Of a DNA stretch of 64,000 nucleotides, positions 56,349 to 64,000 are shown piece by piece. Source of the DNA: Mesoterricola sediminis (lineage in GTDB: Bacteria; Acidobacteriota; Holophagae; Holophagales; Holophagaceae). The DNA is taken from contig NZ_AP027081.1 of the NCBI RefSeq assembly GCF_030295425.1, positions 992,001-1,056,000 of the forward strand, written 5' to 3'. How positions within the stretch are numbered: the first letter of the stretch is position 1; the number at the start of each line of letters is the position of its first letter. The translations under genes and the position numbers were made by a program. The notes beneath the pieces are model-generated. The model ran no database searches. It was not told the origin of the DNA and was given only the letters and a program-made list of their open reading frames with translations.

Positions 56349-59300
56349 TTACTGGCACTCCGCCACCCAGGCGGAATTCACGGAGAGGTTGCTCTTCAGG
56401 GTGTTGTAGAGGGTCGTCGTGTTGAACAGGTTGTCCAGCGTCGTCGTGCCCTTGTAGACGTTGATGGCGTTGGTGAGGCAGGTCTGCCAGCTGGCGGGCA
56501 TGTTGCTCACGGTGCCGGTGAGGCCCCACGGATCGTAGTTCTCCACGTAGAGGCCCGGCATGAAGCCCGCGGGCGTCTGTTGCAGGCAGTAGACCAGGTT
56601 GCGGGTGAAGTAGTTCTGCTGGTCGGTGGTGGACTTCACGAAGTAGGCGCCGGGGTAGATGGTGCCGTAGCTGGCGTCGAAATAGGGGTTCGCGAAGATG
56701 AGGGGCACCGGCACCCAGCAGGTCGCGCTCTTGGCGATGGCGTCGGTCTCGGTGGGGAAGAAGATCGAGACCCAGTTCTTGCTGGCCGTCATGTTGCGCT
56801 TGATGGAAGCCAGGCCGCTGAAGTTGTAGTAGCTCAGCTCCACGTAGTCCACGATGCGGCCCGTGGAGGGGCAGGCGTCGAGGAGGCCGAGGCAGAAGTA
56901 GGGCAGCATGTTGTACCAGGGGTCGGTGGCGAAGGCCGAATCGGGCATGGACGACGGGATCCCGGTTCCGCCGTTGGTCCAGTCGATGACGGCGGTGCTG
57001 CCGAAGAAGAGGTAGAGCCGGGCGTTGGGCACGCGGCTCCAGAGGCTCGTCCCGAAGGCCTTGCCGAAGGCCCGCATGTTGGCGCACATGGTGGCGCGGG
57101 AGACCGTGGGGCTGTTGAGGATGGGACTGCCGCCGGAGGTCTGGTTGTAGTTGTACATCATCACGGTGGTCTGGTAGTTCTCGCAGTCCAGCATGAAGCT
57201 CTGGGAGCCGGCGGCCTTGGCCACGTTCACCACGCCCGCGACCACGTTGTCCATGTAGGTGGTGGAGTTGGCGTTCTGGATGTTCCAGGTGGAGGAGGGA
57301 TTGGAGGTCATGCGGACCATCACCTCGTCCAGGGGGCTGGTGTAGCCGGAGACATTGGCCGCGTCGCTGTTCCAGGTGGCCAGGGAGTAGGAGGTCTCCA
57401 TGGTGAGGTTCTCCACCCCCACCCAGTAGCGGGCGCCGCGCATCCAGGGATTGGCGGTCATGGCGGCCGGGGTCCTGGACGAGGCGTACATCGAGGTGGA
57501 GGGGAAGTGCTGGAAGAGGCCCATGAAGCCGGCGATCCCGCCGCTGCTGGAGGAGCCGGTCACGGCGGAGACGGTGATCGTCGTGCTCGTGTAGCCGGCG
57601 CTGTTGGTGGCGGTGACGGTGTACGAGGCCGCCGAGGCGGTGGCGAGGGCCGTTCCGCTGATGACGCCCGTGGTGGCGCTGATGGAGAGGCCCGCGGGCA
57701 GGGTCGGCGTCACCGAATAGGAGGTGACGGTCCCGGTGACGGTCGGCGCCGCCGAGGCGAAGGCCGTGCCCACCGTGGCGGTCAGGGTGGGCTGGGCGTA
57801 GACCAGGTTCGTGGGCGCGACGAGGACGGCGGCCACCGAGATCGTCACGGTCGCGTTGGTGGAGCCCGTGATGTTGGCGGCGGTCACGGTGTAGGTCGCG
57901 GCGGCGGAGGCCGCGCTGGGCGTGCCGGAGATGGCGCCGGTGGTCGTGCTGAAGGAAAGGCCGGCGGGCAGGGCCGGCGAGATGGACCAGGCGGTCACCG
58001 TGCCGGTGACGGTGGGGACGTCGGCGGTGATCGGGCTGTTCTGGGTGGCGGCGATCGTGGTCTGGGGATAGCTCAGGGAGGTGGGAGCGGCCGGATTGAC
58101 CGTGATCGTGAGGTTCGCGGTGGTGGACCCGGCGGTGTTGGTGGCCGTGACGGTGTAGGCGGTGGCGGCCGTGGCCGTGGCCGGGATGCCGGAGATGGTG
58201 CCGGTGGAGGCGCTGAAGCCCAGGCCCGAGGGCAGGGCGGGGGAGGCGGTGTAGTAGTCCACCGTGCCCGTCACGGTGGGGGTCTGGGCGGCGAGGGTCT
58301 GGCCCACGACGGCGACGATGCTGGTCTTCGGATAGACGAGGGAGGTGGGGGCCTGGAGGGCGCTGGCCACCGAGATGGTGAGGGTCGTGGTGGTGGAGCC
58401 GGCCGCGTTGGCGGCGGTGACGGTGTAGGCGGCCGAGGCCGTGACCGTCGTCGGCGTGCCGGTGATCACGCCGGTCGAGGCGTTGAGGACCAGGCCTCCG
58501 GGGAGGGCCGGGGACACGCTCCAGCTGGAGACCGTGCCCGTGACCGTCGGGTTGTCCTGGGTGATGGCCTTGCCTACCGTGGCGGCCAGGACCGGCTGCG
58601 CGTAGCTGAGGCCGGAGGGAGCGGCCACCTGGACCGTGAGCGACAGGGTGGCCCGGGCCGAGCCCGTGGCGTTGGTGGCCGTGACGGTGTACGAGGCGGT
58701 GGCGGCGGCGGCGGTGGGGGTGCCCGAGATGACGCCCGTGGACGTGCTGAGGGCGAGGCCCGCGGGAAGGGCGGGGGAGATGGCGTAGGACGTGACGGTG
58801 CCCGTCACGGTGGGCGCGGCCGACGCGAAGGCCGTGCCGACGGTGGCCGTCAGCGTGGAAGGCGCATAGGCGAGGCCGGAGGGGGCGGCCACCTGGACCG
58901 TGAGCGACAGGGTGGCCCGGGCCGAGCCCGTGGCGTTGGAGGCGGTGACGGTGTACGAGGCGGTGGCGGCGGCGGCGGTGGGGGTGCCCGAGATGACGCC
59001 CGTGGACGCGCTGAGGGCGAGGCCGGCGGGCAGGGCGGGGGAGATGGCGTAGGACGTGACGGTGCCCGTCACGGTGGGCGCGGACGAGGTGAAGGCCGTG
59101 CCGACGGTGGCCGTCAGCGTGGAGGGTGCATAGGCGAGGCCCGAAGGCGCGGGGATCTGCACCGCGAAGGTCAGGGTCGTCGAGGTCGACCCGGCGGCAT
59201 TGGTGGCGGTGACGGTGTAGGTCGCCGCGGCGGAGGCCGCCGTCGGCGTTCCGGAGATCACGCCGTTGGCCGCGTTGAGGGCGAGGCCCGCGGGGAGGGC

Positions 59301-60893
59301 GGGGGAGATGGTGTAGGACGCGACGGTCCCCGTCACCGCGGGCGCCGCCGACGCGAAGGGCGTGCCGACGGTGGCCGTGAGGGTCGCCGGCGTGTAGGCC
59401 AGGGCGGTGGGGGCGCTGAGGGCCGTGGCGACGGAAACCGTGACCGGGGCGGTGGTCGACCCGGCGGCATTGGCGGCCGTGACCGTGTAGACGGCCGCGG
59501 GCGTGGCCGTCGTGGGCGTGCCGGTGAGGATGCCGGTGACCGGGTCGAGGGCCAAGCCCGCCGGCAGCGACGGGGCCACGGCGTACGAGGCCACGGTGCC
59601 GGTCACCGTGGGCACGTCGGGGTTGACGGGCGTGCCCACCGTGGCGGCCAGGGTCGGCTGGGCGTACGTCAGGCCCGAGGGCGGGGCCAGGGCGGGGGCG
59701 ACGGTGATGGACAGGGTGGCGGTGGCCTGGCCGGCTGAGTTGGAGGCAATGACCGAGTAGGCGGCAGTGGCCGCCGCGGCGGTGGGTGTGCCGGACAGGG
59801 TGCCCGTTCGACTATCCAGGCTGAGGCCCGCCGGCAGGCCGGGCGACGTGGTGTAGGCGGTCACGGTGCCCACGACGGTGGGCGTGAGGGGCGGGATGGC
59901 CTGGCCCACGGTGGCCGCCACCGTGCCGGTGGGGTAGGTGAGGGCGGAGGGGGCGGCGAGGGCGGCGGCCACGGAGAGGGTCACCTGGGCGGTGGTGCTC
60001 CCCGAGGCGTTGGCGGCGGTGATGGTGTAGACCGTGCTGGGGGAGGTGGCCGCCGGCGTGCCCGAAATCAGGCCGCTGGCGGGGTCGAAGGTAAGCCCGG
60101 CCGGCAGGGCGGGACTGATGGACCAGGAAGCGACCGAGCCCGTGACGGCGGGCACGTCGGGCGTGAGGGGCACCCCGACCGTGCCGGCCACGACGGGCTG
60201 CGCGTAGGCCAGCCCCGAGGGCGCGGCGAGGGCGGCGGCGACGGTGATGGCGAGGGTGGCCGTCGCTTGGCCGGATGAGTTGGAGGCGATGATGGAATAG
60301 TTGGCCGTGGCCGAGGCCGCGCTGGGGGTACCGGACAGGGTGCCGGTCGTGCTGTTCAGCTGGATGCCCGCTGGTAGGGCCGGCTTGCTGGTATACGAGG
60401 TCACCGTGCCGACCACCGTCGGCGTGATCGGGGGCAGGGCCTGGCCCACGGTGCCGGACACCACGCCCGTGGGGTAGGTGAGGGCCGACGGCGCGGCGGA
60501 GGAGACCCGGATCCGCACCTTGGCGGAGGCGGACGTGGTGCTGCTGGTGACCGTCACCGTGTACTCGATGGCGTCCGTGGTGACGGCGGGGGTACCGGAA
60601 ATGACCCCGGTGGTGGGGTCCAGGGTGAGACCGGCCGGGAGGGCGGGCGTGATGGAGACCGAGGTGTAGGTGCCCGTGATGGTGGGCACCAGGATGGGGC
60701 TCATGGGCTCGCCTTCCGTGATGGTCACGGAGGTCTGCGGGAAGGTGAGGGTAAGCGTGCTGACGGGCGTCGGGGTGGTGGCGATGGTCGCCGTTCCTCC
60801 GGTTCCTCCCCCGCCGCTGCAGGCGATGATGGAGCAGGCCGCGCCGATCGCAAGAATTCCAAGCAGTCTGATTTGAATGCTTCCAGCGCGCAT
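56349..60893 (-). CDS. Giant lipoprotein: 12 He_PIG (putative Ig) repeats plus C-terminal hydrolase-like domain
   Basis: 1514 aa. Signal ends [10 protein letters not shown], a good lipobox. Residues about 45-1110 are 12 repeats of 84-88 aa of the type AP-x-x-L-x-Y...VTGTV...PALPAGL...TGVISGTP...YTVTATN. Residues about 1115-1514 form a separate domain with Trp/Tyr-rich motifs: FMLDCENYQ (Asp1236, Glu1238), [26 protein letters not shown] and [11 protein letters not shown]. Strands ending in acidic residues suggest a TIM-barrel, glycoside-hydrolase-like fold; this is inference. GGAGG lies four bases before the ATG. A smaller relative is at 61741-63765. Confidence 0.85.
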   Translation of the reverse strand: MRAGSIQIRLLGILAIGAACSIIACSGGGGTGGTATIATTPTPVSTLTLTFPQTSVTITEGEPMSPILVPTITGTYTSVSITPALPAGLTLDPTTGVISGTPAVTTDAIEYTVTVTSSTTSASAKVRIRVSSAAPSALTYPTGVVSGTVGQALPPITPTVVGTVTSYTSKPALPAGIQLNSTTGTLSGTPSAASATANYSIIASNSSGQATATLAITVAAALAAPSGLAYAQPVVAGTVGVPLTPDVPAVTGSVASWSISPALPAGLTFDPASGLISGTPAATSPSTVYTITAANASGSTTAQVTLSVAAALAAPSALTYPTGTVAATVGQAIPPLTPTVVGTVTAYTTSPGLPAGLSLDSRTGTLSGTPTAAAATAAYSVIASNSAGQATATLSITVAPALAPPSGLTYAQPTLAATVGTPVNPDVPTVTGTVASYAVAPSLPAGLALDPVTGILTGTPTTATPAAVYTVTAANAAGSTTAPVTVSVATALSAPTALAYTPATLTATVGTPFASAAPAVTGTVASYTISPALPAGLALNAANGVISGTPTAASAAATYTVTATNAAGSTSTTLTFAVQIPAPSGLAYAPSTLTATVGTAFTSSAPTVTGTVTSYAISPALPAGLALSASTGVISGTPTAAAATASYTVTASNATGSARATLSLTVQVAAPSGLAYAPSTLTATVGTAFASAAPTVTGTVTSYAISPALPAGLALSTSTGVISGTPTAAAATASYTVTATNATGSARATLSLTVQVAAPSGLSYAQPVLAATVGKAITQDNPTVTGTVSSWSVSPALPGGLVLNASTGVITGTPTTVTASAAYTVTAANAAGSTTTTLTISVASALQAPTSLVYPKTSIVAVVGQTLAAQTPTVTGTVDYYTASPALPSGLGFSASTGTISGIPATATAATAYTVTATNTAGSTTANLTITVNPAAPTSLSYPQTTIAATQNSPITADVPTVTGTVTAWSISPALPAGLSFSTTTGAISGTPSAASAAATYTVTAANITGSTNATVTISVAAVLVAPTNLVYAQPTLTATVGTAFASAAPTVTGTVTSYSVTPTLPAGLSISATTGVISGTALATASAASYTVTATNSAGYTSTTITVSAVTGSSSSGGIAGFMGLFQHFPSTSMYASSRTPAAMTANPWMRGARYWVGVENLTMETSYSLATWNSDAANVSGYTSPLDEVMVRMTSNPSSTWNIQNANSTTYMDNVVAGVVNVAKAAGSQSFMLDCENYQTTVMMYNYNQTSGGSPILNSPTVSRATMCANMRAFGKAFGTSLWSRVPNARLYLFFGSTAVIDWTNGGTGIPSSMPDSAFATDPWYNMLPYFCLGLLDACPSTGRIVDYVELSYYNFSGLASIKRNMTASKNWVSIFFPTETDAIAKSATCWVPVPLIFANPYFDASYGTIYPGAYFVKSTTDQQNYFTRNLVYCLQQTPAGFMPGLYVENYDPWGLTGTVSNMPASWQTCLTNAINVYKGTTTLDNLFNTTTLYNTLKSNLSVNSAWVAECQ
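58621..59148 (-). repeat. Near-identical tandem 264-bp units in the He_PIG gene
   Basis: Units 58621-58884 and 58885-59148 (88 codons each) are almost the same at the DNA level, far closer than any other pair of repeats in the gene. They correspond to two consecutive Ig-like repeats with [20 protein letters not shown]. This indicates a recent in-frame duplication. Confidence 0.8.
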
Positions 60894-60928
60894 ATGCCCT
60901 CCGGAGCGGGTACCCGGCTGCGAACCTC

Positions 60929-60934
60929 TATATA
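60929..60934 (-). promoter_or_regulatory. TATATA -10 box of the giant lipoprotein gene
   Basis: TATATA 36 bp upstream of the ATG, in the AT-rich 60894-61083 spacer shared with the PilZ gene. No standard -35 is seen, although TTAATGTTAATG (minus strand, about 60956-60967) is a noticeable direct repeat upstream. TAGGAT at 61049-61054 could serve the PilZ gene on the other strand. Confidence 0.4.
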
Positions 60935-61113
60935 TCGGCCAGAAAAACAGGCGCCATTAACATTAAGGGATTATTGTGGTTTCCGCCCGCTTTTTTCTTT
61001 GAATCTCGAAGTCCTCTCATGGTTTTAGCTTTTTATGCCGAAATGACCTAGGATGTGCCAGGCCCTGTCCGGCCGGATTCGGAATGGACAGTTCAAAGCC
61101 CCCGGAGGTTCCC

Positions 61114-61740
61114 GTGAGCTCCCCCGTCGACAAGCGCCGCCATGAACGCCTCCCCGCCCACGGAGAGATCCGCATCAAGGGCAAGGGACGCCTCGGCATC
61201 TACGCCGTGGTCCTCAACGTCAGCCTCGGCGGCGTGCTGCTCAGCGCGACGCCCTCCCTGCCCGTCGGAAGCCAGTGGAACGTGAGCCTGCGCACGCTGG
61301 CCGCCCAGCGCGTCCAGGCGATGGGGACGGTGGTCCGCAACGACGACGGCGGCACGGCCCTCAAGTTCGCGCAGGAGCTGAGCCCCTCCAGCCTGAAGAT
61401 CCTCACGGGCGCGCCGGAGAAGGCGGGCGGCGTGATCAGCGCCTACCTCACCTACTTCCAGGTGGGGCGCAACGAGCGGAACGCCGGCTGCGAGCACCTG
61501 CTGGGCGTCAGCCGCCGCACCTTCAAGACGGTCTTCTATTCGACCTTCTCCGCCTCCCTGCCCCTGGCGGTCGCGCCGGTGTGGTTCGCCCGGGCCGCCT
61601 TCCAGCCGTGGCCCGTGTGGCTCAAGATCTCCCTGAGCTTCCTGTACGCCGGGTTCTGGCTCTTCGTCCTGCAGCCCACGATGGATGTGGCGATCCTCGG
61701 CTTCATCCGCAAGCTCAGGGCCGCGAAGCAGCCCGCCTGA
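61114..61740 (+). CDS. PilZ-domain membrane protein
   Basis: About 208 aa. KRRHERLPAHGEIRI provides the RxxxR motif and LNVSLGGVLLSATPSLPVGSQW the [D/N]xSxxG motif of c-di-GMP-binding PilZ domains (residues about 7-100). The C-terminal half has two TM helices (ASLPLAVAPVWFARAAF and ISLSFLYAGFWLFVLQP) and a basic end. GTG 61114 is chosen because GGAGG lies five bases upstream; ATG 61084 in frame lacks a ribosome site. It lies between the two He_PIG lipoproteins, and its stop abuts the stop of the second. Confidence 0.85.
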   Translation: MSSPVDKRRHERLPAHGEIRIKGKGRLGIYAVVLNVSLGGVLLSATPSLPVGSQWNVSLRTLAAQRVQAMGTVVRNDDGGTALKFAQELSPSSLKILTGAPEKAGGVISAYLTYFQVGRNERNAGCEHLLGVSRRTFKTVFYSTFSASLPLAVAPVWFARAAFQPWPVWLKISLSFLYAGFWLFVLQPTMDVAILGFIRKLRAAKQPA

Positions 61741-63765
61741 TCACCACTCCAACCCGCCCGCGGCCGCGGCGGCCTGGAGGACCGGATCCAGGTTCATGCC
61801 GAGGGGCTGCCCGTTGGCGACCTTGGCGCGGGCGTCCAGGAGGGCGGCTTCCGCCCCGTCCGGAATGCCCGACCGGTTCACCCAGTCCGTGGATTCGGCA
61901 TAGACCCAGACGACCCGGGAGGTGTCGGTGAGGCACCAGAAGGCCTGGTAGTCCAGGAACCTTGGCCGGTCGGACGCGGCCAGCCAGTGGGCCAGATCCG
62001 CGGCGCTGTTGTTCTGGTCGAAGGTCGCGTCCAGGTAGATGGCCATGCCCAGCCGGACCTGGGCCGCGTAGCGGTCGCGCACCGCGGCGTCCAGGAGGGA
62101 GGGGCCCGTGGTCAGGACGAGGTTTCGGAGGTTGGCGTACCAGGTGCTCCGATAGAAGTTGTACGTCGCCTCGAACCCGTCCGTGACGGTCATGCCGCCG
62201 GCGGCCACGTCCAGGATCCCGTTCAGGAAGTCGGGCATGAGCCCGTAGGGGTGGGTCGGGAAGGCGCTGCTGGCCCAGAACTGGAGGGTCCCGTTGCGCA
62301 GCAGGCTCAGGGAGCCGAAGCAGAAGAGATCGCAGCCGGGATAGGCGGTCTGGATGGCCGTCATGAACTGCTGGCCCCGGCGCCGCGCGTTGGCCTGGCA
62401 GGCCTGGAAGGTGTGGGCGGAGGCGTCGTAGGCGCGGTAGTCGAAGAAGCTGGTCTGGCCCTGGTTGGGGTAGGCCTCCGGGTCGAAGGCGACCCCCGCC
62501 AGGCCGCCGGCCTTCGCCTGCTGGGCGAAGGCCGTCACGTTGGCCAGGGCCGTGGTCCAGTGGGCATCGCTGAAGGGATCGAAGCCCGCGTCCAGGCCGC
62601 CCCGCATCAGCAGGTAGTTGGTGGTCAGCTTCGCCGAGTTGATCTGGGGCACGTTCACGGTGTCGGCGGCCAGGGACGACGCGGTGTAGGCCGTAGTGCG
62701 GAAGACCACCCGGCCCGCCTTGAGGGCGAAGACGAGGCCATCGAAGGGGGCGGCCTCCAGGTTGGCCCGCTTGGCCAGGACCACGTCCGAGGTGGGCGGG
62801 ACGCCCTGGATGAGCAGCAGCCGCTGGGAGGGCGCGGGGGCCGCCGACACCTGGATCTGCAGGGTCGCCTGGGTGGCTCCGTAGGGGTTGGAGGCCGTCA
62901 CGGTGTAGGCGGCCAGGGCCGAGGCGGCGGTGGGGGTGCCGGCGAGGACGCCGGTGGCCGCATCGAGGGTGAGGCCCGCCGGCAGCGCCGGCTGGACCGC
63001 GTAGGCCGTCACCGAGCCCGTCACCGTGGGCGCGAGGGGGCTGAGGGCGACGCCCACCGTCGCGGCCACGGGCCCCGCCGCGTAGGCCAGGCCCGAGGGG
63101 GCGGTGCCGGCCGCGGCCACCTGGATGCGCAGGGTGGCCGTGGTGGATCCGTACGCGTTCAGGGCGGTGGCGGTGTAGGCGGCCAGGGCCGAGGGGGCGG
63201 TGGGGGTGCCCGACAGCACGCCGGTCGTCGGGTCCAGGGCCAGACCCGCCGGCGGGTCGGGCGTAAGGGTGAAGCGCGTGACCGTGCCCGACACCGTGGG
63301 GACATCCGGGGCGATGGGCAGGCCGGCCGTGGCGCTGATGAGGGCCGTCGGGTAGGTGAGGGCGCTGGGGGGCGCGTTGGCGGCGGCCACCTGGATCTGC
63401 ACCTGGGTGGAGGTCGCCCCGTGGCTGTTGCGGGCCGTGACGGTGTACGCGGCCAGGGGGGAGGCGGCGGTGGGGGTGCCCGACAGGGTCCCGGTGGCGG
63501 AGGCCAGACTCAGCCCCGCGGGGAGGCTGGGGGAGACGGCGAAGGCGTCCACGGTGCCCTGGACGGTGGGGACGACGGGGGTGATGGCCGTGCCCACCGT
63601 GGCCTGCAGGGTGCCCGATGGATAGGCCAGGCCGCTGGGCGCCGTGCCGCCGGCGTCGCCGGACCCGCAGGCGGCGAGGAAGGCCAGGCCGGCCAGGAGG
63701 AGCGCCCGCCCCCCCTGGCTCAGGCGCCTGCGCAGGTGGCCCCCCCCGAACATGGTTCCTGACAT
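61741..63765 (-). CDS. Lipoprotein: 3 He_PIG repeats plus C-terminal hydrolase-like domain
   Basis: 674 aa. Signal ends LLAGLAFLAACGSGD, a perfect lipobox (LAAC). Three 85-aa He_PIG repeats (about 40-300) precede a ~370-aa domain: GLAGVAFDPEAYPNQ (Asp428, Glu430), DLFCFGSLSLLRNG, GMAIYLDATFDQNN, RFLDYQAFWCLT and VVWVYAESTDWVNRSGIP. The D-x-E strand end and later Tyr-Ala-Glu parallel the C-terminus of the 1514-aa neighbour. A secreted glycan-active barrel is inferred; I do not recognise a named family. ATG 63753 is an alternative start. Confidence 0.82.
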   Translation of the reverse strand: MSGTMFGGGHLRRRLSQGGRALLLAGLAFLAACGSGDAGGTAPSGLAYPSGTLQATVGTAITPVVPTVQGTVDAFAVSPSLPAGLSLASATGTLSGTPTAASPLAAYTVTARNSHGATSTQVQIQVAAANAPPSALTYPTALISATAGLPIAPDVPTVSGTVTRFTLTPDPPAGLALDPTTGVLSGTPTAPSALAAYTATALNAYGSTTATLRIQVAAAGTAPSGLAYAAGPVAATVGVALSPLAPTVTGSVTAYAVQPALPAGLTLDAATGVLAGTPTAASALAAYTVTASNPYGATQATLQIQVSAAPAPSQRLLLIQGVPPTSDVVLAKRANLEAAPFDGLVFALKAGRVVFRTTAYTASSLAADTVNVPQINSAKLTTNYLLMRGGLDAGFDPFSDAHWTTALANVTAFAQQAKAGGLAGVAFDPEAYPNQGQTSFFDYRAYDASAHTFQACQANARRRGQQFMTAIQTAYPGCDLFCFGSLSLLRNGTLQFWASSAFPTHPYGLMPDFLNGILDVAAGGMTVTDGFEATYNFYRSTWYANLRNLVLTTGPSLLDAAVRDRYAAQVRLGMAIYLDATFDQNNSAADLAHWLAASDRPRFLDYQAFWCLTDTSRVVWVYAESTDWVNRSGIPDGAEAALLDARAKVANGQPLGMNLDPVLQAAAAAGGLEW

Positions 63766-63878
63766 GGGGCCCCCCAGGTGATGTGCAAGTCTAGCCGCGA
63801 CGGGTGCGTTTCGTGGCTATGATTATGAACATTCCAGCATCCGCGTCCGGGATCTCCGGTCCTTTCCTGGGAGCGCCA

Positions 63879-64000
63879 TTGCGTATCCTGCCGTTTCTAG
63901 CGTGGTTGGCCCTGGTGCCGGCTGTTTGGCTGAGCGCCCAGGCCCCGGACGCCTCCGCGGAGATCCAGCGGCGGGTGGACGCCCTCCCTCCCGGCGGGAC
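63879..64000 (+). CDS. Secreted protein, N-terminal part only
   Basis: TTG start with GGGAG five bases upstream, running off the window end after 40 complete codons. (M)RILPFLAWLALVPAVWLSAQA is a clear signal peptide with cleavage likely after AQA; the mature part begins PDASAEIQRRVDALPPGG. Too short to name. Divergent from the 674-aa lipoprotein. Confidence 0.6.
   Translation, partial: MRILPFLAWLALVPAVWLSAQAPDASAEIQRRVDALPPGG

Noticed and set aside
56580-59738. A 1052-codon plus-strand frame opposite the giant lipoprotein
   Set aside because: The Gly/Arg/Val/Asp repeats are just the reverse complement of the He_PIG repeats; the minus strand has lipobox, ribosome site and promoter.
56349-60893. 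Regular ~255-264 bp periodic repeats considered as a CRISPR or satellite array
   Set aside because: The periodicity is exactly in codon units and encodes Ig-like protein repeats; there are no short constant repeats with variable spacers.

Overview
The window is very GC-rich, densely packed DNA from a Gram-negative bacterium. LpxC (lipid A synthesis), RlpA, MltG, a MacAB-type exporter and several lipoproteins all point to an outer membrane. Many genes overlap their neighbour by 4 bp, and GTG and TTG starts are common. The mix of very high GC, proteins with DUF4388/GspE-N-like domains, a propeller-type hybrid sensor kinase and lipoproteins with tandem putative Ig (He_PIG) repeats best suits Acidobacteriota of the Holophaga/Geothrix type. 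That assignment is inference; no rRNA gene is present to settle it.

Layout. 1-5475: a compact histidine operon, hisG(end)-hisC-hisB-hisH-hisF-hisA/I/E-hisD, in which HisA, HisI and HisE are one polypeptide. 5546-9660: a membrane diguanylate cyclase, a cytidylate-kinase-like protein, a possible small secreted protein, serine O-acetyltransferase and a MarC-family protein. 9734-17739: tRNA-Thr(CGT), a PIN-PhoH ATPase, TyrRS, a DUF4388/TM/SPOR-like protein, RlpA, IspD and LpxC. 17745-25964: a hairpin-rich spacer, a HAD protein, a long imperfect palindrome, a small basic protein, a MacA/MacB-like export operon and a coiled-coil lipoprotein. 26009-34599: a YdjM-like membrane protein, acetate kinase, a TIGR02757 protein with a histidine-phosphotransfer-like partner, a GspE-N-like protein, the feoA-feoB-Cys-rich peptide iron operon, PgsA and an AI-2E-type permease. 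34596-46734: a giant hybrid sensor kinase plus response regulator, Ndk, SecA, RapZ, an APC permease, MltG and TlyA.

46756-63765 is the accessory-looking part: a ferritin-like protein, an NTP_transf_5-like nucleotidyltransferase, a PqqD-like protein, two FemAB/GNAT-type transferases around an initiating sugar-phosphate transferase, a proline dehydrogenase, an ATP-grasp ligase, a HAD phosphatase, a DegT-type sugar aminotransferase and a hexapeptide acyltransferase. It ends with two large lipoproteins (12 and 3 He_PIG repeats), each with a C-terminal domain that looks like an undescribed hydrolase-type barrel, on either side of a PilZ membrane protein. I read this part as making and handling a surface glycan that may carry amino-acid or acyl decorations, possibly under c-di-GMP control. 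No polymerase, flippase or nucleotide-sugar dehydratase is visible, so the pathway is incomplete here.

The points most worth a second look are the HisA-HisI-HisE fusion, the paired He_PIG lipoproteins with a shared D-x-E motif, the glycan/FemAB cluster, a RapZ with a broken Walker A motif, a short palindromic repeat present in two spacers, and a three-codon minigene created by a tandem duplication at a permease start.
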